From: Hymenochaete sp. R1
Taxonomy: Eukaryota; Basidiomycota; Agaricomycetes; Hymenochaetales; Hymenochaetaceae
NCBI GenBank assembly: GCA_019400425.1
Contig: JAFREE010000105.1
Coordinates: 22,020 to 86,019 of the forward strand
Direction of reading: 5' to 3'
Length of the DNA stretch: 64,000 bases
Shown piece after piece: positions 46,326-58,393 of this stretch. Below the pieces are notes generated by a model, which did no database searches, had not been told where the DNA came from, and saw only the letters and a list, made by a program, of their open reading frames with translations. Position numbers and translations under genes: made by a program. Numbering within the stretch: position 1 is the first letter of the stretch; the number at the start of each line of letters is the position of its first letter.

Positions 46326-46671
46326 GCTGAAAGACCGTTAGTAGCAATAATCAGCGCTGAACTAATTGCAAAGAAATTCGACTCGCTCGATCAATGTGAG
46401 ATCCTGAACGGGGCCTAACAGACGTCAAAACAAGTGATTAGCAACGACATGATTTGTTTCTCGGAAAGAAGCTTCTACTCTTACCATTACCCGGAATTTT
46501 ACGCACAATACGATCAGGAACCGGGTTGTAGTACGGGTCGCTGTAAGGCAAGAATCCAGAGTAAGTCGTCCCATCGGCAACAATTTCTTGTACATATCCA
46601 TGTGCTGACACAAGGACAGCGGTGGATAGTGCAAAGGAGGTTGTTAAAAGAAGAGTTGAGAACTTGAACAT
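45518..46671 (-). CDS. AA9 lytic polysaccharide monooxygenase (formerly GH61)
   Basis: Secreted copper enzyme that oxidatively cleaves cellulose. Six exons (46671-46485, 46414-46387, 46326-46203, 46146-45920, 45786-45647, 45558-45518) give 248 residues. The signal peptide ends ...VLVSA, leaving His1 of [11 protein letters not shown] as the N-terminal copper ligand. Then [40 protein letters not shown] with the second His, [40 protein letters not shown] containing the Tyr near copper, and the usual ending PIPGPAV. No CBM1 is attached. The intron after exon 2 starts GC (GCGAGT). A TATAAAA lies 81 bp upstream of the ATG. The exon 5 acceptor (45787) was chosen from family homology; other acceptors would add residues. 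Confidence 0.92.
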
Positions 46672-47521
46672 CGTGCTTTGAGGCTGAACTGGCGAGACCA
46701 AAAAAAAACTTGAATGAGCTCAGAGCTAGTGTTTTCGCCTGAAACCCGTCATTTTATACTCGAATACTTACATCTTACCAGCGCTTTCCTAAGGCGTAGA
46801 CTGCACGAAGTCTGTAAGCGGCCCGGCCCGTTGAATATGTCGATGGTTGGTGCCAGATCCCGTCCCGAGAATCTGGAGGTAGAGAGATACGAAGTCTTTC
46901 CGATAAATCAGCTTTCTTCGACGGCTGAGTGATATCAAATGGTGTACTTGATCCCGTGTTTAGACTCGATGTCAGTAATTAAATTTAGTCAAAAATGAGT
47001 TTCGTGAATTCTGCCGTTCGCGACAGGATGTTTGTACTTAACGGGGGCTCATAGCGGGCCGTGGTTAAAGTCCTTAAAACATAAGATTCAGAGAATGAGG
47101 CTCGTGTGATGCGGGAGGGAGGTAATTGCATGCAAAGTGATACGCACTAAGTGGTTGTTGCCGAAGAAATATCTGGCGACCGAAGATTATGCGGGAACCG
47201 TGCCTCTTAACCTGCAATGTATGAGGCCGTAACAAGATTTGCACGAGGCCGGAATGAAGTCAAAAGGCATCTACGAGACCACAGGAGTAAGCCCTTGTCG
47301 ATTACGGTGTGACACTCTGCATCCTTCAAATCCAAATAAGACAATATTCAGCAGACATTATGGTTTATTAGAGCAATAGAACGAAAGCAATATGGAACAG
47401 CGAGCGCATACAACACTAAAGGTACAATGAAACAAACCGTCCTGTTACTTCCAAATTCGAGCTAGGTCAAAACAGAGCATAGCAACTGTTCTGATGTCCA
47501 TGAGTAATTGAGGACTCCCCT
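46672..47521. other. Intergenic, 850 bp
   Basis: AA9 promoter and 3' flank of the Zn2Cys6 regulator. Contains the TATA box listed separately. No other gene recognised. Confidence 0.5.
46752..46758 (-). promoter_or_regulatory. TATA box of the AA9 gene
   Basis: TATAAAA on the minus strand, 81 bp upstream of the AA9 ATG, consistent with an inducible secreted-enzyme gene. Confidence 0.6.
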
Positions 47522-50500
47522 TCAACGATGATGAGCAGTGCCTGTCCCACCACCCACCCCTTCACTCATTCTCCTATGAACGTGCCCAGCGGCAGCTCCA
47601 TTCCCGTTCGCAGCCTGTGGCCAATTCTGCCAAGTTCCGCCTAGTCTCGGAAGGGACATCCAGAAGTCACCATCGACCGCATGATCGTCAACCAATACTT
47701 GTGTGAGGCCATCGACTTCAGTGGGTGGCCAATTGAGGTCAAACTGTGAAGCATTGCCGATAGGTATGCCGGTGAGCGATCCTGAAGGGCTCGTCGTCGC
47801 CGCTGAAGATGGAGGTGCCGGAACGCTATGGGCGCAATAGACTTCATATGGAGCACCAGGATTAGGTGCATTAGCAGACTGAGGCGGTGACAGGTCAAGT
47901 TGAGAAATCGGTTCAGAGCTAGAAGAATAGCCATTCGCTGCCGAGTAGATTGTGTGCTGGTGTCCGTGGAGAAGCGTAGCTTCTTGGTGATCCTGAATCA
48001 TGTGTGGTTGGTGGTGAGAGTAAGCTTCGTTAGCTAGTTCGTTGGATGTGAAGTTTCCTTCTGATATGTGAGATGAATGCGACTCAGCCCGGCCATTAAA
48101 TAAAGGATTAGTTAGTATCGCATGTGGTTGATGTGCTGCGCTCCGGGGTTGCACACTGCTCGGGTGCAAATAATGGTGCGATCCTCGTCGCCAAAGTGAT
48201 GCATTCGCATCTAGCCGAGGCATCGGGAGATGAGCAAGCACTGCTTCAGTACCAGGACTTCTCATTACATGGTGAGAAGCTGTCGGAAACGAAGGCGCAT
48301 CCGCAGATCGAGGGGGAGAAGGCACTTTTTGCCCCTCATGTCCCGTACTAGATGCTGAGCTCGGCTGAGACGTCGCCGTTCTTTCAAACACGGAATTTTC
48401 TATTGATTTTGTCGAAGGAACAGGATCCTCCCCCGTTTGATCGGCGGTCCTACTTTCCGGGGCATTCTTTTTTGTATTAATTGTAGCCTTCGAAGAAAAA
48501 TCTTGCGAACGACGCTTTGGAGTCGCAATTTGCGAAGCAACACCGTCTACGCCTTTGCTAAAGACCCTTAGCAAGCCATTTAAAAGCCGAGCATATCGGA
48601 CTCCGGAATGTTGATCGTCTGAGCTTGCGCAGGCTAAGCATACGATGACCTTCTTGACAAGTTGTACTATTGCCCTTTGATCCTGAGGTACGACAGCGCC
48701 GACAAAAACAGCCTGCAGTGTACACATTAGCTTGTGTCGGGGGCTTTGGAAGTAATGCAGATCGCTTCACCTTCAGAAGAAAGACGCCGGCATACCTGGA
48801 AAAAAAATTATTAAGTTTGCTATATGGCTGACGATAAACATAAACTTACTGGAAATAAAGGAAGAAACGCCATGGCAAATAGGTCATTGATCCATTAGGA
48901 TGCAATCGCTCGATGCACATATGCAGAAGTTCTGTGGCAGCATCTATCGCCTCAAGTATAAATCTTGAGTCCGGACTGCCCATAGGACCTCTCGGAAAGA
49001 TTTCCGTTTCCGCAACCTTCTTCCCATCCTGCGCCGATGACACACTGCGTTGGACGTGCGCCTGGAATGCGAACGCATATATGTAGAGTCGTGTATAATG
49101 GAACGTCAACCAGACACATTCAGAAACGATGGCAGTTGACCAAGTTTTACCCTCCCAGTTGAGGCGGAACCCGTTTATGGAGCGGGTGAGCTCGTCGAGA
49201 TACTTGTGGTAGTCCCCTACACGAACAAGAGCGATCGTACGGTCTTTCGAAGGATAGAGCACGTCATGTGCTGATGCCATGGTTTGCGTGAGCTCCGTAT
49301 ATGCCTGAAGCATCGCAGAATAGTCGTCTTGAGCCCCAGGGATCGCGCGTAAAGACGGGAATGTCTCCGAGGCAGACGGTACAGCGCCGGAGTGAGTACG
49401 TTGAAAACAGAGACCTGGTCCTCTGCTCCAAAATGCTTTGCCTGAACGAATCGAAATACTGGAAAACAGTTAGATCACAACCTCAATTAGGTACATTTTC
49501 GAACAGACCTTCGATCGAAGATATAACAATCTGACAATTTCGTTGTGAGTAAAGTAATATTCAAGAACGGTCAAACCCACAACTCACATGTCCAAGCCAG
49601 CCTTTCTCTGTCAAGACGATAGTTCTCTGTTAATGTATCCTTTTCGCTAGACTTTACTCCTTCGTCATCCACACTTGGTGTTAGCGGTCTCAAGGTCTTT
49701 TGATCAAGACCAAGCATATAACCGATACGAACAGCCATGCCAACAAGCATCCACCCCATGCGGTGCTCTTCATCTTCACTAGCGGCGTCATGCCGACGTG
49801 GCAAATTTTCTTGGGTGACGATCAGCACGGGTCGATAGGAAGAAGATAAAGACATACCAGATAGAAGCAACAAGGCCTCCACTGCTCCAACTGATGCCGA
49901 TTTTCCAAGTATAAGTTCGTTAATTAAAGTCTGCATGTACTCCCAAGCGCGACCGTGGACATCGAACATTTTCTCTTGCCGGGCTGCTATGACCACAACA
50001 GCGGTGAGCAAATGTTCTTCCTCACTCGCAAACCGCGCAAGCGATGATGTATCACGAGGAATACGATCATACGGGACCATAGGAAAAACCGCGTGTGCAT
50101 TCGTAAAGAACTTGTTCACAAGATGAGATAGCGTTCCAGTGGGCAGAACCCGATTCTTGACAAGGGCGTAAGAAGTGAGGGAGGGCTCACGGTGTGTCGG
50201 AGCATGGGAAAGGTGATGATGGTTCGAGTTTGAATGATTTCTTTGGTCGTTACCGTCGCCGTCTTCCTTTGAGTCATGGTCGCGCTTGTCAGATTCGCCA
50301 TCCGGTGAGTTGACAAGGGTAACTTGAGAATCGTCGTGATCGCTGCCCGCCGGACGCTGTCTGGACTTATGCTTTGTCTTTCGGTCTACATCGGCCGCTA
50401 GCGCCAGAAGGTTCAGAGCGTCTGTCGGATTCCGGAGAGATGCTGCAGCAAGACTCTGCGGGTTGATGTGTACCCTGTCTGATGTTTCTGGATCCGAATT

Positions 50501-51225
50501 TGAAGATTCAACCCTCATTATCTTGCGAGGGGGACCTTCTGAGTCTGATTTGGCTCGTCCATCGTGATCCATGTCCCCATCGATGTCAAGGTCTGATGTG
50601 GAGAAGGGCATACTATGTCCCTCAATATCTGCAAATTATATCTCCAATGAGCATCCAAGCCGTTGGGGAAGAATGAGTCAAGCTCCCTTTGGCCAGGGGC
50701 CCTGTTGACACGTACTTTGCGCCGCACTCAGGCCGTCCATAGACGCACCTTCCCCAATCCCATCGTCAACCGCAACCGTCGAAGACCGTTTAACGATTTT
50801 GCCTCCTCTGTAGGATGGCGCAAAGACACATTCGCGTCTCTCCCTCTTACACCTGGCACAGGGCGGTTGACTCGGCGAGTCGATCTACGAACGCACGCGA
50901 ACCAACCAACCATCATTCAGTGAAGTCAATTCATTCTACAATGGAAGTACGACTCACGTCACCTAAATCGCACTTTGCTTTGCGAGAGCGCTGAATCGTG
51001 TGGAGTTGAGTGAGTATGAAAAGTTAATGATGGGTATGATATGCGTCGTATGAATGGGTTACAGGTAGAGTAGCGGTGCGAGACTTGATAAGCATAGCGA
51101 TCACTTGAAACGTTGAGAAAACAACTCACACAGTGAAGACATGCCTTGTACGCCCTCCTCCGAGGGTTCTCTAATGTCCCTGATGCTGTTTGGTCGAGAG
51201 AAGCGTCTGGGGAGGAGTCGTTCAT
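47522..51225 (-). CDS. Zn2Cys6 transcription factor with fungal-specific regulatory domain
   Basis: Nuclear DNA-binding regulator. Eight exons (51225-51130, 50990-50958, 50884-50716, 50628-49588, 49530-49509, 49458-48850, 48795-48771, 48712-47522) give 1061 residues. The zinc cluster is CX2CX6CX12CX2CX6C with Cys 29, 32, 39, 52, 55 and 62 (KACLHCRSRKAKCDLGD, then PPCARCKRERRECVF), spread over three exons. A fungal_trans-type middle domain follows: FFTNAHAVFPMVPYDRI, RMGWMLVGMAVRIGYMLGLD, RLAWTYCYIFDRSISIRSGK. The C-terminus is Ser/Pro/His-rich. Exons 5 and 7 are microexons of 22 and 25 bases. I chose the ATG at 51225 as the only in-frame ATG before the cluster. Divergent from a kinase-like gene over 220 bp. 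Targets unknown. Confidence 0.93.
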
Positions 51226-51445
51226 CGCATCCGTCGTCAAGCGCGGTTCAGTACGGCTACAGACGATTATCGACGGACGACGCGAGAATCACGTGTCGAG
51301 TTCTCACGATAGTTCCTTTCTCACACTTTCCAGTGAGAGAAAACTACAAAGTTATCAAACAAACGCATAGTCCCTTTAACCTTTGCTTTAAAACGGAACA
51401 GATGCCCTCCTTCCTTTCCTTTGGTCCCATCTCTCACTCTTTTGT

Positions 51446-52956
51446 ATGGCTGAGTCAGGCCGGCCAAAGGTCGAAATTAGTGAGTTCCATCGCCTTCCTG
51501 CACGAGTAAGCATTGATCTTTTTTCCCAATGTGCCCTATGATAGTCCCGCTCCACGCAGATGGGAGAGGCACCCTGACTCCCCTCTGCCTCAAGCATTCC
51601 GACAAGCGTCTCGAGGAAAAGGCATTCTTTCATTATGATCCAAATTCTAACAGGTATGACTACTACGTGCAACTCAGGGTTTACTACAGGCGCAACCGGA
51701 ACCCGGATCACGTCAACTGTCTTGAGAACATGTTACTGAACTCCACGTATTCGACGGACAAGCGGCTCGGGCGCATAGCAAAGGAAATACATCAGTTCGT
51801 GCTGACGTTGAATGAGGTATACCTCCCTGCTACAGTGATTGAAATCGCGACGAACGAGGAAGGTGATGCTACCTTTGACGCTCGTCCGGACTTCGAGGTC
51901 GTTCCGGAATCGGTCCTGCCTAAGTATCCCGAGATCCCCACCTCCCTCTCCAACGTACTAGCTGTCCCGATGAGAGACATTCGAAGGATCAAGAACATCC
52001 AATACGAAGTTGACCTCGTTGATTGGCCTAGCGGGCAGCAGGGACACTACGCTTTCAAGAAGCTCACCCAGGCGGACACCATGCTTCGAGAGCTAAACGA
52101 CCTTAATCTCCTTCAAGGCTGTTCCGCAGTTAATCCGATCGTTGCCATAGTCTACTCTGTCCAGAACGATACATCAGCCAGACCTGTTCTACTTAGCCGC
52201 GAATCCGGCAACTCTGACTCTGAACTCGGATCTGGATCTTCCCACGACTCTGGGTACTTCTCTGTGACTGGCAACGACCATGAATCTGACAGCGACAGTG
52301 ATGAGGCCAGCCCGCGCGTCATTCGCGGCTTCCTCTCCCGCTTCCTCCCCGGCGGAGACCTCGGAGAGACTCTCATTACTCGTCATCAACGTCGCGAGAT
52401 CGCCGAATCCATGGAAGATGGTAACGGACAGTTCCCTGCTCCTATCCCTTGGAGAACTAAGATAAACTGGGCGACGACCCTCGCTCGCGCACTTGTCTAT
52501 ATGCATGCTCGAAGTATCGTGAACGGCGACATCAAACCGGATAATGTCCTCCTCGATGGCACAGGCGAAGTTCGTCTTACCGACTTTGGACCTGTCGGGC
52601 CAACGGAAGGCTGGGGTGCGCCGGAGTATAGCCAACTCTGGACCGCCCATCGTGCCAAGGCGAGGCTCGAGTCTCTACAGGGGGACAGGATCGATGACCC
52701 CGTCAGAACGCGGAACTTCAACTTCAAGGAGGTGCTGAAACCCAGTATGGATATCTATGGCCTGGGAGCAGTTCTATGGGCTATTGGTGAGGAAATGTAC
52801 GGCGACGTGAAGAAGAGAACATGGAAAACGAGTCCGGACTGGTATCGTGATCTTGTAGAGATGTGCTTGCATCCGGATCCCAAACAACGCCCAACTGCTT
52901 CTGGAGTCTTGTTCAGGCTTATCGCTCGTCGTGTGTTGATGACCATTACTGGCTGA
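51446..52956 (+). CDS. Kinase-like protein with novel N-terminal domain, copy 1
   Basis: Divergent protein-kinase fold, possibly signalling; partner unknown. Exons 51446-51479 and 51545-52956 give 470 residues. Residues 1-160 form an unnamed domain (IPLHADGRGTLTPLCLKHSD, EEKAFFHYDPNSNRYDYYVQ, ECLENxLLN-like) shared with the next gene. A kinase core follows: likely VAIK Lys in HYAFKKL, a hinge RGFLSRFLPGGDLGE, catalytic loop VNGDIKPDNVLL (HRD His-Arg replaced by Asn-Gly, Asp kept), DFG in LTDFGPVGPTEGWGAPEY, then a kinase C-lobe (DIYGLGAVLWAIGEE, CLHPDPKQRPTASGVL). No Gly-rich loop is clear. A Ser/Asp-rich insert sits before the hinge. It may be active despite the altered HRD. Confidence 0.82.
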
Positions 52957-53415
52957 TCCTCCGATTGCAATAAATAGGCAAAAACATGTACATCCGACCA
53001 GGCGCAGTTTTCCGTTATACCGCAGGTGTATAAGCAATAGAAATTGTCGATATTCTCAGTTTTGTGATTGTTGTCCATAATGCACCACAAATTAAAACTC
53101 ACGACGAACGTCCACTTGATACAACACTTTAACGTTATCTGCAAAGCAATCAGTCAATTTAAAATTGGGATGAGCAAAACTAACCTCCTACATTTCGTTT
53201 CAATCGTTCCAGGCAACTCTGAGCAAAGTCCTCGACCGACCTTTGACTAGTCTCATGCATGTGCCTAGACGCTGACTTTGCGCAGTCGGCCCGTACGCAA
53301 ACAATGTTCCAGTAGAGAATGAGCAATTCAGCTAAAACAATCCCGTGCATGCGATCCCCCTTCTCTCTCTATCACACTCCTTTCCTCTCCTCGCTCATTG
53401 TAACAAGCATACCCC
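52957..53415. other. Intergenic between the two kinase-like paralogues, 459 bp
   Basis: Promoter of copy 2. A CT-rich leader (53370-53400) precedes the ATG. No other feature. Confidence 0.5.
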
Positions 53416-55523
53416 ATGTCCAATGTACCTCAACTCCGTAAGTCGTCATCCCAAAAGGTCCTGAAAGATCGTTAGACTAACCCAGCATCTATACCCTCGT
53501 AGCAAAACTGACATTCCAGGGCGAGGCCCAACAGCAATCGTCAAGCGACCAACTCGCCCGACCGCCTGCTGTACATTTCGCTCTTAGGGACACAGACCCA
53601 TCCACTGCTACCGCCTCGTCAGCCGCAAACCGTTTCCCGTCTACGAATCGCTGGTCACCCACGAGTGAACGGAACGCAAGCTCAGCTTCACTTGGCACTG
53701 GTCCTGGTGTCGTTACTGGAGCTGGAGTCGGTAATGGAGGGCAGGTCAGCAATCCATGGTCAACCCCTGCGCTTCGTGCCAACCAATTTGGCGAGAGCGA
53801 GACGGACAGTGTGCGTTCGGGAAATTTCGCATTGCGTGACTACGCTTCCCCTAGCTTAATGAGGAGAGTTGCCGGGGGACCTACTCCAGAGTGGTCGAAC
53901 CCAAGGGACGCTGCTACGGGCGATGGTGTGTCCCGGAATGCAAACACATTGATTCCACCTCCTGCGCCTTCTCACCCGGCTCCCACTCGACCAGTGAACC
54001 CATTCGCCGAGAAAGAGAAAGATGAGGGAGATCTTGGTCGTCTACCAGGATATACGTTTGGGCACCCAGGATACGCAGGCCCGTACGCCGACGGAGGCGA
54101 GTCTTACGCCGGCGATGGCAGTTATAACAGCGTTGATATGCCCGCACCAACGTACCAAGCAAAACTCTCCAATCCTTCCTTTGGGCATCCTAACCAGCCT
54201 GCTGTATTGTCCAGTCCTCGAGCAGAAGCTACCCAGATCTCATTCCGCGGAGACGGCAAAGGCATCCTCACGCCCATTTGTCTCCGGCACGCAGAAGCCA
54301 ACGTCGAAGAGAAAGCGTTCTTCCTCTTCAACCCGGACTCTACGCGCTACGACAACACGGTGCAGGTCCGGGTCACCTACCGCCGCAACTACGTTCTCAA
54401 AGACTGTTTGGAGAACCGGCTTCTGAACCTCGAAGGACACGAGCCCGTTAGCGAGCGTCTTACAACAATCGCTCAGGGAATCGAGTTCTACGTTCGACAG
54501 ATGTCCGACTTCCATTTTCCCGCAACAGAGATCACGCTCGAAACGAGGGAGAGTGGCGAAGTCATTTTCAATGCCCAAGCGGATTACGAAGTCGTCCCAG
54601 AGCACGCGATCCCACAATACCCAGACCTTCCGGCATCGCTCTCACACCTTCCCCGCGCACCTTATGGTGCCCTCACCAAAATCGCCACGCTCAAGTACGA
54701 AGTTGACTTGGTGAGGTGGGCGGAGGATCCTGCTGGCCCGCCAAACGAGTTCGCATTCAAGCGGACAATGTCATCGCCTACGATAATCGCTGAACTGGAG
54801 GCCCTCACGAAGCTTCATGATTGCCCACATATCGTTCCGCCTACGGCAGTGGTCGTCGATACCCCTCGTGCTGGCACCACGCGCGTCCGTGGGTTCCTTA
54901 CGCCGTACTACGGCTCGGGCGACTTGAAGGACCTGCTCGAGCGTTTCGCCGCCGCGGCCAATCCGGCAGTAAACCTCAACGCCCTCGCGCGTGCACCGTC
55001 CCCAGTTTCCTGGAGCACTAAACTCGTGTGGGTACACTCTATCACTCGGGCAGTCCAAGTCGCGCATTCAAGAGGGATCGTTCACGGTGATTTGAAGCCC
55101 GACAATATAGTCCTTACGTCCGTATCCTCATCCGGCTCCCAGGGTGTCAAGTTGATTGATTTTGCACCTGTCGGCCCGACACGTGGCTGGGGAGCGCCGG
55201 AGTATGTGCAAAACTGGGTAGAATATCTGAACGCAGCTTTGGAGACAGCCCGTCAAGGCAGACAGATTCCAGAGTATGACTTCAAGCACAGTTTGATGCG
55301 GGAGACAGATGTGTGGGGAATCGGAGCGCTCATGTGGGCCATCGGTGAGGAGAAACCAGGCCTTGCTCCAGAGGAACTGCCACGTCGCCAATGGGCTAAG
55401 TCTCCAAAGTGGTATACGTCGCTCGCGGAAGCTTGTCTCAGGGAAGACCCTGCAGAAAGGCCGTCTGTCAGTAATATACTGCTTAAGCTCAGGACGAAGA
55501 AGCCTGGCCTTTTCTTCACTTGA
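53416..55523 (+). CDS. Kinase-like protein with novel N-terminal domain, copy 2
   Basis: Paralogue of the preceding gene, 680 residues from exons 53416-53437 and 53503-55523. It has an extra 230-residue disordered N-terminus rich in Ser, Pro, Gly and Asn. The shared domain begins QISFRGDGKGILTPICLRHA and EEKAFFLFNPDSTRYDNTVQ, with DCLENRLLNL and FHFPATEITLETRESGEVIF. Kinase core: NEFAFKRTM (candidate Lys), RGFLTPYYGSGDLKDLL, catalytic loop IVHGDLKPDNIVL (HGD for HRD, Asp present), then IDFAPVGPTRGWGAPEY with DFG changed to DFA, and DVWGIGALMWAIGEE plus CLREDPAERPSVSNILL. The first exon is 22 bases; the acceptor at 53502 is the one that keeps the frame open. Tandem duplication with copy 1 is clear from shared motifs; activity is uncertain. 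Confidence 0.85.
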
Positions 55524-55726
55524 GGTCGCCTGGGTTTGTCATGAAGCGAGGTTGGTAGTAACATGACATAGTGGTAGAACATATTGTCTGGAATGTGAGC
55601 TGCCAATATTATTGCTGATGCTTTCGGACAATTCATGCAGGAGAGCCAGAAAATCCAATTAAAATGTGAGTTGGAAACGAGGTATCTAAAGATAGGAAGG
55701 TGAAACTAAAAAAAAACGAATGACAA

Positions 55727-56828
55727 CTAATTTTCCATAGGTTTCCGGCTGACAACAAGATACATGGGCGTGAAAAGCTGCGATCGAGAGTGAGCAGTGG
55801 AACTGAGCGAATGGGAAACGTAAACGCACCTTCGTCTGACCACCCTTCACAAGCGCGTCGCCGGCAATCTTCAGCGCCTCACCGACCTCCCAAGTTCCCT
55901 TCGGCAACAATCCGATAAATTCCATAACCCTCATCGCATTATGAGAAACAAGCTTCCCACTCCAGCTCATCCTCCAGACCGTGAAGTAGTCCCAGGTCGT
56001 CTGCGCCTTACTAATGTCGCCCTCAAGAGGGTAATACCAAGGGATAGGGTCAGGCCGTTCAGCGAGGTCCTCCTCATGCTCAATTTCGAACCCAACGTTC
56101 AGGAGTGCCTGTCGAGCCTTGGCAAGGTGACGCATCTCGGGTATACCATTGCCGAGCTCGATTTGGTGAGCAAGCTCCTTGTGATCAGGGATTGCAGGGT
56201 CCCAACGATCGGTCATCGCCCATTCGTAGACACCGAAGATTCCTCCTGGCTTGAGAACGCGCTTTATTTCACCATAGACACCCTCCCATGATGGTGCATG
56301 AACGGTCGCTTCAATAGCGTATACTGCATCGAAACTGTTCTCGCCAAATTGTTCCGCAAGCTTCATGAAGTCGCCCTTGACGAAGCTGACTTGTTCGGAG
56401 AGACCGGCGCGCTTGGTATACTTGCGAGCGCGTTGAATCTGGAAGTCGTTATTGTTAAGGCCGACAATGTGGACGTCTGAGAAACGGGCGATCTCGCGAG
56501 CAGGACCACCGACGCCGCAGCCGACATCAAGGACACGCATGCCAGGTTTCAGACCCATCTGAGCGGAAAGGTAGTGTTCATGGCGAGCTAGAGAAGCCGC
56601 GAATGCCTCGCCTTTGTAGAAGCGGCTGAAGTGGAAAGACTGAGCCCAACCGTACTCGTAGAGTTCAGTTGCCCCGTCGTAGTAGCCGTTGACAACATCA
56701 GTATAATTTTCCAAGCGGTTGGCGTTGTCAACGTCGGCTTCCTTCGATGTGTCCTTCTGCCAGAAGGCGGTATAATTCTCGACGCGCTTCTCGACACGGC
56801 CGTCAGCGAGAGCCTGTTGGGAGGACAT
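55727..56828 (-). CDS. ERG6: Sterol 24-C-methyltransferase
   Basis: Adds the C-24 methyl to zymosterol- or lanosterol-type substrates using SAM, in ergosterol synthesis at the ER/lipid droplets. Two exons (56828-55830, 55777-55727) give 349 residues. Seen: RLENYTDVVNGYYDGATELY, YGWAQSFHFSRFYKGEAF, SAM motif I VLDVGCGVGGPAREIARF, GLNNNDFQIQRARKY, YAIEATVHAPSWEGVYGEI, RVLKPGGIFGVYEWAMTD, GIPEMRHLAKARQALLNVGF and a C-terminus LFTPMYLVVSRKPMEN. These are close to canonical Erg6. The short last exon restores the conserved C-terminus; without it the frame would run into unrelated residues. Confidence 0.97.
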
Positions 56829-57370
56829 TATGAGATATCTGCAGTCACTGAATTAGCATTCGTGAGGCTCGAAGCAATAAGAACGACAAGGAAAGGTCAG
56901 AGACTTGAATGGATCCCTTGCGGGATAAAAACCCAAGGTGCACAAGACACGTCGATGATTTGCAGATAGTTGTGCATCACGCTATTCATTGGAAACTGAT
57001 GAAATGAGCTTACCAAATTTAACACAGTAGCAAGGATGGAAGGAAAGGTGGTATCGATGATGGCGAGAAAAACGATAGGGGATGAGAGCAGGAAAGAAAG
57101 AAAGAAGGCGATGGTGGACGTCCCTTATGAACCCACTGCAGAAAAAAAATCGGAAGTCGTGCCTATTTCTTAAGTCGTCCGATACACTAAATTTGGTAGT
57201 CTGGTCCCACGCCCAATGAGCGTTGACGATTCGCTGGTACCTTCATGCATTCATTGAAATCACTCCTAACTTGAAGTCTTAAGTTGTCAATTAAGCATAG
57301 TTAATAAAATACGAATCATTTGTTTTTTTTGTAACAAATACAATTTGTGTGCGACATTGACTACTCCTCG
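56829..57370. other. Intergenic, 542 bp
   Basis: ERG6 upstream region, with an AT-rich stretch at 57280-57345. No gene recognised. Confidence 0.5.
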
Positions 57371-57562
57371 TCATTTGAGCCCTCCTGCAAAAGCACCTTG
57401 CGTAAGACGTTCAATGTTATCTCGTATCTCCGTCTTGTCACTCTGCAATTGCAAGGTTTCCAATTTCTTTGTGATAGCCTCCACAGCCTTCTTCCTTTCT
57501 TCCCCGATGAAGGCTTCCAGGTTCTTGATGAGTAGATTAGCCGCCGTATTACTTGAAGTCAT
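57371..57562 (-). CDS. Small helical protein, unknown (63 aa)
   Basis: ORF of 64 codons from the ATG at 57562; the frame also stays open to another ATG at 57658 (95 codons). The predicted product is a charged helix (LLIKNLEAFIGEERKKAVEA, ITKKLETLQLQSDKTEIRDN) with a Gly-rich tail FAGGLK. The family is not recognised. It is placed alone between ERG6 and the TIR element. Coding status is moderate. Confidence 0.45.
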   Translation of the reverse strand: MTSSNTAANLLIKNLEAFIGEERKKAVEAITKKLETLQLQSDKTEIRDNIERLTQGAFAGGLK

Positions 57563-58393
57563 AGTGAAGTTGTGTGATAGGTGTTTGTAAGCCCCATAGT
57601 CTGGATAGGCTTGAGTTTTAGTCAAATTGATGATACCTTGAAAAGCAAAACACGCCATCGTTTTATACCCAGACGGGGAACGGCCCTACGCCTAACGATG
57701 AAAGTCTTTTTGAGTCCTCGTACTGTCAGTCTGCGTAAAGATTGGACTCGGGACTCATTACTTTTGGCTTCCTGCTTCCGCTGTTAACACAGTGACATTG
57801 CGTTTCGGGAAAAGTTTCGGTCACAGGTTCGAGCCTGACAGCTCAATACACGTGGTGCGGATAAAGACGAAGCTTTTGTGCCTCGAGCCGAGGCCCATAT
57901 AGCTTTTTCACAAGGAACAGTGCGGCTGCTAGAGGGGAGATAAAGGTAAAGACAGAGGGATTGTGTCAAGCCGTCGTTGCAAAAGAATTGAAGGGTCAGT
58001 GCGTTATGTAAGGCAAGATTCATGTAGACTCGTACGTGTCCCAGCGTTGAAAGTCCAATCAAACGCGTTCTGCACATAAATGTGGCGAAAAGCCCCGAGT
58101 AGTGACACCTTTCCAACAAGCTGAAGGTATTCCACAGATCGAACAGGTTCACATTCGGTGAAGACCGACGCGGTTGACATTGACACCGTCTGCTCCAGAC
58201 ATTCTGGATTGGTTGTCGCCGGGGAATTGAGCACCCAGAGTCAAATAGATCCAAGTTATGCGTGCTTCTATGCTATATAGGGACGGGAAACATTAATTAA
58301 CAAGTGCATTGGAGAGCGCCAAAGGAGGGATCTCAGACACGAAAAATCACGCGATGTCGATCTTCAAGCTCAGTCTTAGTCTTTCGAGCACGA
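57563..58393. other. Intergenic, 831 bp
   Basis: Minus-strand open frames of 156 (57784-58254) and 76 codons (58004-58234) overlap in different frames; neither has a recognisable motif. A T-arm-like GGTTCGAGCC at about 57824 is not part of a tRNA. Confidence 0.45.

Noticed and set aside
57800..57850. T-arm-like GGTTCGAGCC suggesting a tRNA
   Set aside because: No D arm, anticodon arm or acceptor stem can be paired around it on either strand.
57784..58254. Overlapping minus-strand frames of 156 and 76 codons
   Set aside because: Neither has an ATG-led frame with recognisable features; the shorter one has its first ATG deep inside.
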